Shown piece after piece: positions 29,839-35,882 of a stretch of DNA of 35,882 nucleotides. The notes beneath the pieces were generated by a model, which worked only from the letters and a program-made list of their open reading frames with translations, had not been told where the DNA came from and made no database searches. Source of the DNA: an uncultured Parvibacter sp. (GTDB taxonomy: Bacteria > Actinomycetota > Coriobacteriia > Coriobacteriales > Eggerthellaceae); the NCBI GenBank assembly GCA_910587945.1, contig CAJUNI010000016.1:1-35882 (forward strand), written 5' to 3'. Every line of letters starts with the position of its first letter. The stretch's first letter is position 1. A program made the position numbers and the translations under genes.

Positions 29839-32820
29839 ATGGCTGAAACGTTGCGGCTTGCCGTTGATAATATGCACTGCGAAAAGTGCAAAGCAAATGT
29901 AGAAACCCACTATCAAGAAGTTCCTGGGGTGGCTCAGGCCGAAGTGAATTTGGAGCAAAAGGAAGTCACGCTTTGGTTTACGGACACGGTGCCTTCCCAA
30001 GAACTTTTGCTTCATGCCTTGGACGACACGTCGTTTACGGTGGCAGAACTCAAAGAAGGAAAGAACCCGTTTTTGTATGAACGCGTGGATCTTAGGGTGC
30101 AAAACATGCACTGCCAAAACTGTGTGAACAACGTGACCCAGCGCTTTAGCGCGGTACCGGGCGTTTTGTTTGCGACGGTGGATTTGGAAGGGGAGCACGC
30201 CACTGTCTACTTTGAGCCTTCAGTGGCCACGGTGGAGGCCATTTTGGCAAGCTTGGACGACACGCAGTTTAGTGTGCAGGTCGAAGGCTCAGAGTTGGGC
30301 GAAGGGGAGCTCGAGGTAACCGATGCTGCAACGGCTCAGGACTCCGGTTCAGCTGGCGATGAAGGCGTGGCTGCTGCGGCAGGAGCTGATGGAGCCGCAG
30401 TCATTGATGGAACTGCAGCCCCCACGGGTGCGACGGCATCAGAGGGGGAAGCGTCCGCAGCTTCTGATGCCGCCCAGGGTGGCGCTGGTCTCGACGAGGG
30501 AGCTATGGAGGGCGTTGAGCCCGTAACCCTTCGTTTGGCCATCGATGGTATGCACTGCGCCAATTGCGCGGCCAGCATCGAGAGCCATTATCAGAAAACC
30601 CCTGGAGTGGTCAGTTGCGCTGTTAACCTGGCCAACAATACGGGGCTGGTGCGCTTCGATCCTGCCACGGCGTCGGTGGATGACATGTTGGCGGTTTTTG
30701 ATGACCTGGCCTTTACGGCAGAAATCATTCCTGATGATGCACCGCTCGTGGATGAAAAGCGGCGGGCAAAAGAGGCTGCTCGAGCACGGCGAGATCGCCG
30801 GGTCTTTGGGCTTTCAGCGCTTTTGACCATCGTGATTTTCTGCATCGGCATGTTGCCGGGTGCCCACATGGCCACCGGTAATGCATTAGCTTCCTTGGTG
30901 GTACCAGATCCTACTCACGCCCAAGCGATGTTTGCGGCCAATATCCTGCTTTTGATCCTTACGATTCCCGTGCAGTTTGGTTGTGGAGCCCGTTTCTATA
31001 AAGGGGCCTGGGGGTCGCTCAAAGGCGGCTCGGCCAATATGGATGTGCTCGTTGCTTTGGGCACCACTATCGCCTTCTTGTTCTCCTGCTGGATTACCTT
31101 CTTGCCGTTCATTGTGGGCGACTGGACGGGCCACGAAGGGCTTTCTATCAACGAGGGCATGCCCTATTTCGAAACCTGCGCCATGCTGATCACCTTCGTG
31201 CTTCTGGGTAAGATGCTGGAGTCGCGGGCCAAGGGTGCCACCAATCAGGCTATCGAGTCGCTCATGAACCTGACGCCCCCTGAAGCTACGGTAGTGCGCG
31301 GCGGCGTTGAAGCTACCGTTCCCTTAGCCCAGGTCATGGCCGGCGATGTAGTGCTGGTGCGTCCGGGCGGCAAGGTGCCCGTGGATGGATTGGTCCTTGA
31401 GGGTCGCTCGGAAGTGGATGAGTCCATGCTCACAGGCGAGCCGCTTCCGGTCATGAAGACCCAAGGTTCGGAGGTGACGGGCGGTACGGTTAATACCACG
31501 GGTTCGCTTACGGTGCGCGCGTTGCGCGTTGGTGCGGACTCCACCTTGTCTCGCATTGTGCGCGCGGTGGAGGACGCTCAAGGATCCAAGGCGCCGGTAC
31601 AGCGTATGGCTGACCGTATTGCGGCGGTGTTTGTGCCGGTCATTCTCATTCTTGCGGTGCTCACCTTTGTGGTTTGGTTCTTCTTCGTACCCACTCAACC
31701 AGGGGTTTCGATTTGGCAGCAAGCGCTGTTGCCAGCCATCGCGGTCATCGTAGTGGCGTGCCCCTGCGCGTTGGGTTTGGCCACGCCGACCGCTCTTATG
31801 GTGGGTATGGGCAAAGGCGCTCAGCTAGGCATTCTCATTAAAGATGGCGAAGTGCTCGAGCGGGTCTGTCACTTGAGCAATTGCGTTTTCGATAAAACGG
31901 GCACCATCACCGAAGGAGCTCCGCGGGTCGTGGCGTGTAGCGTAGATGCCGAGGCCCTGCGTTGGGCGGCCGCTTTGGAGTCCCACAGCGAGCATCCGCT
32001 GGCTCAGGCGGTAGTGCGCTATGCCGCGTTCTCCGGAGCCTTAGGCGAAGAAGCGGCTCAGGACGTTCAAGCCATGGAGGCAGGAGAAGGCGAAGAGGGT
32101 TATGCCCAAGCCTTGAGTCGCGCCCTTCCCGCCGTCGAAGACTTTCAGGCTGAAGTGGGTCGCGGTGTTCAAGGAACCGTGGAGGGTCACCAGGTATTTG
32201 TGGGTTCCACGGTGATAGTGGACGGCGTTGAGCGCGGTTCCTTTGCTTTTAAGGATGAGCCCAAGCCCGAGGCCGCCGAAGCCATTGCGCATCTGCAGCA
32301 AGACTTTGGAGTGACCTGCACCATGGTGACGGGCGATGCCACCGCCCCGGCCCAAGAAGTGGCAACCGCTGTAGGCATCGCGCCGGAAGAAATCTTTGCC
32401 GGGGTCAAACCGCTGGAGAAAGCAGAATGCGTCCGCACCGTAAAGGCTCGAGCCGAAGAGTGTGCAGGCGATGCCAAGAACGCCATCGTGGCGTTTGTGG
32501 GCGATGGTATTAACGACGCTCCCGCCCTGGCCGCTGCCGATATTGGAGTGGCTATGGCCTCAGGTACCGACGTTGCTCTTGATGCGGGCGCGGTGGTGCT
32601 GATGCGCAATCGCCTGACAGACTTACCGGTGGCTATTCGTCTCTCCCGGGCTACGATGCGCAAAATCAAGCAGAACTTGTTCTGGGCGCTGATCTACAAC
32701 TGCTTCATGATTCCGCTGGCGGCGGTGGGCATCTTGGCCCCGGCACTGGCTGGCGCGGCCATGGCCTTCTCCAGTGTGTCGGTGGTAAGCAACTCGCTGC
32801 TGTTGAAACGCTTCCGCTAG
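29839..32820 (+). CDS. copA: Copper-exporting P1B-type ATPase with three metal-binding domains
   Basis: 993 residues. Three HMA domains each bear MHCxxC (C14/C17, C92/C95, C240/C243); an Ala/Gly-rich linker of about 75 residues separates the second and third. Membrane segments follow. The actuator has LTGEP (about 531-535), the transport site is CPC (641-643) in helix 6, and the phosphorylation loop is DKTGT (Asp685). The nucleotide-domain SEHPLAQAV and hinge GDGINDAPALAAADIGVAM are present. The C-terminal helices carry YNCFM and MAFSSVSVVSNS, the copper(I) ligand signature. It exports Cu(I) at the cost of ATP. GGGAGG lies 8 nt before the ATG. Most bacterial CopA have one or two HMA domains, so three is on the high side. 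Confidence 0.96.
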   Translation: MAETLRLAVDNMHCEKCKANVETHYQEVPGVAQAEVNLEQKEVTLWFTDTVPSQELLLHALDDTSFTVAELKEGKNPFLYERVDLRVQNMHCQNCVNNVTQRFSAVPGVLFATVDLEGEHATVYFEPSVATVEAILASLDDTQFSVQVEGSELGEGELEVTDAATAQDSGSAGDEGVAAAAGADGAAVIDGTAAPTGATASEGEASAASDAAQGGAGLDEGAMEGVEPVTLRLAIDGMHCANCAASIESHYQKTPGVVSCAVNLANNTGLVRFDPATASVDDMLAVFDDLAFTAEIIPDDAPLVDEKRRAKEAARARRDRRVFGLSALLTIVIFCIGMLPGAHMATGNALASLVVPDPTHAQAMFAANILLLILTIPVQFGCGARFYKGAWGSLKGGSANMDVLVALGTTIAFLFSCWITFLPFIVGDWTGHEGLSINEGMPYFETCAMLITFVLLGKMLESRAKGATNQAIESLMNLTPPEATVVRGGVEATVPLAQVMAGDVVLVRPGGKVPVDGLVLEGRSEVDESMLTGEPLPVMKTQGSEVTGGTVNTTGSLTVRALRVGADSTLSRIVRAVEDAQGSKAPVQRMADRIAAVFVPVILILAVLTFVVWFFFVPTQPGVSIWQQALLPAIAVIVVACPCALGLATPTALMVGMGKGAQLGILIKDGEVLERVCHLSNCVFDKTGTITEGAPRVVACSVDAEALRWAAALESHSEHPLAQAVVRYAAFSGALGEEAAQDVQAMEAGEGEEGYAQALSRALPAVEDFQAEVGRGVQGTVEGHQVFVGSTVIVDGVERGSFAFKDEPKPEAAEAIAHLQQDFGVTCTMVTGDATAPAQEVATAVGIAPEEIFAGVKPLEKAECVRTVKARAEECAGDAKNAIVAFVGDGINDAPALAAADIGVAMASGTDVALDAGAVVLMRNRLTDLPVAIRLSRATMRKIKQNLFWALIYNCFMIPLAAVGILAPALAGAAMAFSSVSVVSNSLLLKRFR

Positions 32821-32913
32821 GGCTGACGCGCGGGCCTCGGGGGCCAATGATTTCCCCTGCTACCTCTTACGTGGAGAGCATGGGATACAAGTTTTTCAGC
32901 CGGGTGGCTGCGG

Positions 32914-32919
32914 TATACT
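32914..32919 (+). promoter_or_regulatory. -10 element upstream of glmU
   Basis: TATACT, the same hexamer as before ecfT, alr and nfnA. The start is near 32926, giving a 35-nt leader with AAGGGAAGGA before the ATG. The -35 region is only a T-rich stretch (about 32892-32897). Confidence 0.45.
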
Positions 32920-32960
32920 TCAAGTCTCTATTGCTTCCACCTAAGGGAAGGATCCCATCC

Positions 32961-34331
32961 ATGGAACGTGCTGCGGTTGTGTTGGCGGCGGGCGCGGGAA
33001 CGCGCATGAAATCAAAGAAGCCAAAAGTAGCTCACGAGGTATTAGGAAAGCCCCTGGTTAACTGGGTGGTTGATGCAGCAAACCAAGCAGGCGTTGACCA
33101 GTGCGTGGTCGTGGTGGGTCACGGCCGCGAATTAGTGGAGCCGTTGCTGCAAGACGTCATCATTGCGGTGCAGGAGCAGCGCTTGGGCACGGCCGATGCC
33201 GTGGCCGCGGCCAAAGAGGCCCTGGCTGGGTTTGAGGGCTCGGTGCTGGTGCTGTCGGGCGACTGTCCGCTCATTACCCCGCAGACCATTGAGCGCCTGG
33301 CGCAATTGCGCGAAGAAAACGATGCCGCGGTGGCTCTTCTTACTATGGCGTTGGATGATCCCTTCGGCTACGGGCGCATTATTCGCGCTGAAGATGGCAC
33401 GGTGCTGCGCATCGTGGAGCAGAAGGATGCCACGCCGGAAGAAGCCGCAGTTACCGAATGCAATGCTGGCTTCTACTGTTTTGACGGCGCGTTTCTCTTC
33501 GAGGCGCTGGCTGCCGTGGATTCTTCTAACGCTCAAAACGAGTTCTATCTGACCGACGTTGTGGCCATTAGCCGCGAGGCGGGTCGTGCGGTGGTGGCCC
33601 TTCAGGCCGAAGACCCAACCGAGTGCTTAGGTATCAATTCGCGAGTCCAGTTGGCTGATGCCACAAAGATCATGCAGAAGCGCATCAACCGTCGTCATAT
33701 GGACGCCGGGGTCACCATGCTTGATCCAGACAGCGTATGGATTGGTCCTGATGTGGTGATTGAGCCTGATGTAGAAATTCTTCCCCAGACCATGCTCTTT
33801 GGCGCTACCTCCATTGGTGAAGATAGCGTCATTGGTCCGAACACCCGGTTGCGGGACACCGTGGTAGGTAAAGGCTGTGTGGTGGATGAGACCGTGGCGC
33901 TGGAGTCGGTGCTCGAAGATGGTGCCACCAGCGGTCCGCGGGCCTATTTGCGCCCCGGCGCTCACCTTTGCGAGAATGCCAAAGCGGGTACCCATGTGGA
34001 AATCAAGAAGTCTACGGTGGGGAAGGGCTCGAAGGTTCCCCATCTGTCCTATGTGGGTGATGCCACTATTGGGGAAGGCGTGAACCTGGGAGCGGGCACC
34101 ATTACCTGCAACTACGACGGACAAAAGAAGTGGCCTACGGTTATTGGCGATGATGTCTTTGTGGGCAGCTCCACCATGTTGGTCGCTCCGGTCACCATTG
34201 GAGATAGTGCCCTTATTGGTGCCGGGTCGGTCATCACCAAAGATGTGACCCCGGGTGCCTTGGCCTTAGGGCGGGCTCGCCAGATGGAAATGCCCGGATG
34301 GGTAAAATCCCATAACGAAGAGGCTGAATAG
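32961..34331 (+). CDS. glmU: Bifunctional N-acetylglucosamine-1-phosphate uridyltransferase / glucosamine-1-phosphate acetyltransferase
   Basis: 456 residues from ATG 32961, the usual size; the frame is open further 5' but that stretch holds the promoter. It makes UDP-GlcNAc for peptidoglycan. The N-terminal uridyltransferase shows VVLAAGAGTRMKSKKPK, QEQRLGTADAV (Asp where His is common) and LSGDCPLI, then GFYCF and NEFYLTD. The C-terminal left-handed beta helix of hexapeptide repeats shows LRPGAHL, NAKAGTHVEIKKSTVGKGSKVPHLSY and NLGAGTITCNYDGQKK, with the acetyl-CoA region GSSTMLVAPV. It begins the classical glmU-prs-pth cluster. Confidence 0.97.
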   Translation: MERAAVVLAAGAGTRMKSKKPKVAHEVLGKPLVNWVVDAANQAGVDQCVVVVGHGRELVEPLLQDVIIAVQEQRLGTADAVAAAKEALAGFEGSVLVLSGDCPLITPQTIERLAQLREENDAAVALLTMALDDPFGYGRIIRAEDGTVLRIVEQKDATPEEAAVTECNAGFYCFDGAFLFEALAAVDSSNAQNEFYLTDVVAISREAGRAVVALQAEDPTECLGINSRVQLADATKIMQKRINRRHMDAGVTMLDPDSVWIGPDVVIEPDVEILPQTMLFGATSIGEDSVIGPNTRLRDTVVGKGCVVDETVALESVLEDGATSGPRAYLRPGAHLCENAKAGTHVEIKKSTVGKGSKVPHLSYVGDATIGEGVNLGAGTITCNYDGQKKWPTVIGDDVFVGSSTMLVAPVTIGDSALIGAGSVITKDVTPGALALGRARQMEMPGWVKSHNEEAE

Positions 34332-34379
34332 CTTTAGCCACCATTCTTTTCGCAGGAGTCTGCCCAATTTCCAAGGCGT

Positions 34380-34402
34380 TAGGCCCGGTGGCCTACTACA
34401 AT
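34380..34402 (+). promoter_or_regulatory. Hairpin and possible -10 before prs
   Basis: TAGGCC/GGCCTA (34380-34385/34390-34395) form a 6-bp stem with loop CGGT, followed by TACAAT (34397-34402), a fair -10. No T-run follows the stem, so it is not a convincing terminator. prs may use this promoter, readthrough from glmU, or both. Confidence 0.35.
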
Positions 34403-34477
34403 GACAGACAGAGTCTATGAGCGCTGATTGGGACGCAACGGGTGCCGTTCCAATCTACAACCAAGAGGAGTTGTTCC

Positions 34478-35449
34478 ATGACGGAGATGCAGAAGTCCAT
34501 GGCGCTGTTCACGGGATCGGTCAATCCCGCTCTTGCTGAAAGCATTGCCAATGAACTGGGAGTGAACCTTGGCAATATCAAGCTGGAGAAGTTCGCCAAT
34601 GGAGAAATCTATGCGCGGTATCTTGAGAGCGTGCGTGGCGCCGACGTGTTCTTGATTCAGTCGGTGGCAGGCGATCATATCAACGATGCGCTCATGGAGC
34701 TTTTGATTATGGCCGATGCCGCTAAGCGTGCTTCTGCTCGTACTATCACCGCCGTTATTTCTCACTACGGCTATGCCCGTCAGGACCGCAAAGCGGCCTC
34801 TCGTGAGCCGATTACGGCAAAGCTGGTCGCCAATCTTATTACCACCTCTGGCATTACCCGCGTTATGTCTATCGACTTGCATCAGGGTCAGATCCAAGGC
34901 TTCTTCGACATGCCGGTGGACCACTTGACGGCGCTGCCTATCTTGGCGGATTACTTCAAGACGAAGAATTTCGAGCCGGGTAAGATCTGCGTGGTTTCTC
35001 CGGATGTGGGTCGTGCGAAGGCTGCCAAGAAGCTCTCAGACATGTTGGAAGCCGACCTTGCCATCATGCATAAGGGTCGCCCTGGTCACAACAAAGCCGA
35101 GATCACGGCATTGATTGGTGATGTGGAAGGGAAAGTCTGCATCTTAAACGACGACATGATTGATACCGGCGGCACGGTAGTGGCTGCCGTAGAAACCCTG
35201 CGCAATAAGGGTGCCGAAAAGATCTATGTCTGCTGCACTCATCCGGTGTTCTCGGGTCCGGGCCTTGAGCGCATGGCCAACCTAAACGCTGATGAGGTAG
35301 TGGTTTGCGACACCATTCCGGTTCCGCTGGAGTATCAAACCGGCAAGATCAAGGTGGTGTCGGTGGCTCCGCTGTTCGCTCGCGCCATTGCTAACGTCTA
35401 TGCTAATCGTTCGGTTTCCGACCTCTTCGATCCGGACTTCGCGCTCTAA
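34478..35449 (+). CDS. prs: Ribose-phosphate pyrophosphokinase (PRPP synthase)
   Basis: 323 residues from ATG 34478, set by AAGAGGAG (34463-34470) 7 nt upstream; the 12 extra residues possible from 34442 are not family-like. It makes PRPP for nucleotides, histidine and tryptophan. Motifs are FANGEIYARYLESVRGADVF, YGYARQDRKAASREPITAK (ATP loop), DLHQGQIQGFFDMPVDHL (metal site), VSPDVGRAKAA and the PRPP loop NDDMIDTGGTVV. The stop codon overlaps the pth start by one base (TAATG). Confidence 0.97.
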   Translation: MTEMQKSMALFTGSVNPALAESIANELGVNLGNIKLEKFANGEIYARYLESVRGADVFLIQSVAGDHINDALMELLIMADAAKRASARTITAVISHYGYARQDRKAASREPITAKLVANLITTSGITRVMSIDLHQGQIQGFFDMPVDHLTALPILADYFKTKNFEPGKICVVSPDVGRAKAAKKLSDMLEADLAIMHKGRPGHNKAEITALIGDVEGKVCILNDDMIDTGGTVVAAVETLRNKGAEKIYVCCTHPVFSGPGLERMANLNADEVVVCDTIPVPLEYQTGKIKVVSVAPLFARAIANVYANRSVSDLFDPDFAL

Positions 35450-35882
35450 TGTATCTCATTGTTGGACTGGGAAATCCTGGAGAAGAGTACGCCGCAACCC
35501 GGCATAACGCCGGGTTTGAGGTGGTGGATCAGTTGGCGGAAGAGCTGGGCGCGCGCTATTGGAAAACCGAAGGAGGCGCTCGCACCGCATGCACGACCTA
35601 TCATGGCGAGGAAGTGGTGTTGGCAAAGCCCCAAAGCTATATGAACACCTCTGGCGGTCCAGTTAAAACACTCATGAAATCCTATGGGGTAGATCCCGAT
35701 CATCTCATTGTGATTCATGATGAACTCGACATCGATCCGGGTACTATTCGCTGCAAGTTTGGTGGGGGTCATGCGGGCCATAACGGATTGCGCTCTATTT
35801 GCGATAAGTTGGGCACACGTGATTGGTATCGCATGCGAATTGGCATAGGTCGACCACCGGGACGCATGGCGGTGGCTGATTA
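35449..35882 (+). CDS. pth: Peptidyl-tRNA hydrolase, 5' part (runs off the window)
   Basis: The ATG at 35449 overlaps the prs stop. The 144 complete codons seen give MYLIVGLGNPGEEYAATRHN at the start, with the active-site Asn and His of GNPG and TRHNAGF. KPQSYMNTSGGPV, the catalytic aspartate in IHDELD, and FGGGHAGHNGLRSI follow. The enzyme frees tRNA from stalled peptides. About 40-50 residues of the C-terminus are missing because the window ends. No ribosome-binding site of its own is obvious, so translation is probably coupled to prs. Confidence 0.96.
   Translation, partial: MYLIVGLGNPGEEYAATRHNAGFEVVDQLAEELGARYWKTEGGARTACTTYHGEEVVLAKPQSYMNTSGGPVKTLMKSYGVDPDHLIVIHDELDIDPGTIRCKFGGGHAGHNGLRSICDKLGTRDWYRMRIGIGRPPGRMAVAD

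Noticed and set aside
32821..32850. Terminator after copA
   Set aside because: GGCC/GGCC is only four to five pairs and no T-run follows, so I do not call it.
32847..32960. N-terminal extension of GlmU by 38 residues
   Set aside because: This stretch contains the TATACT promoter and the ribosome-binding site; the ATG at 32961 gives the canonical 456-residue enzyme.

Overview
The window reads as chromosomal core genome of an anaerobic, probably host-associated member of the Actinomycetota, most likely class Coriobacteriia. The grounds are: the actinobacterial-looking run infA-rpmJ-rpsM-rpsK-rpsD-rpoA-rplQ with a very long acidic L17 tail, the glmU-prs-pth order, an electron-bifurcating Nfn pair typical of anaerobes, oleate hydratase, a CsoR/CopA copper pair, and moderately high GC. 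The species assignment is inference. I see no insertion sequence, prophage, CRISPR array or rRNA.

Layout. 1-104: the 3' end of tRNA-Gln(TTG) and a terminator shared with a leftward sodium:neurotransmitter-type symporter (146-1582). 1583-2120: a promoter followed by about 170 nt of hairpins ending in a terminator-like stem, then infA with a TTG start. 2536-5837: the alpha-operon set rpmJ, rpsM, rpsK, rpsD, rpoA, rplQ. 5994-8513: a voltage-sensor potassium channel, a small acidic protein of unknown function, and an orphan EcfT-like transporter subunit that is probably translated from a leaderless mRNA. 8782-10071: enolase. 10403-12316: oleate hydratase, converging on a leftward sodium:solute symporter (12533-14074).

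14278-16419 holds the most unusual gene. It is a 713-residue fusion of a degenerate calcineurin-like phosphoesterase domain with an ArsS/DUF3641-type radical SAM domain. An exact 17-bp sequence lies upstream of both this gene and the neighbouring symporter, so the two may form one regulon or functional unit. Rightward from there come moeA-mog (molybdenum cofactor), a long-leader alr (alanine racemase) with a family 4 uracil-DNA glycosylase, a leftward corA, then nfnA-nfnB-folC, convergent with hpf.

27739-35882: nhaA; csoR-copA with two CsoR-like palindromes at a strong promoter; then glmU, prs and the start of pth, which runs off the window. These link cell-wall and nucleotide precursor synthesis with peptidyl-tRNA recycling. 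A recurring trait is the presence of Ala/Glu/Lys-rich low-complexity tails or heads on otherwise ordinary proteins (L17, NfnA, NfnB, NhaA, Alr, FolC, CsoR).
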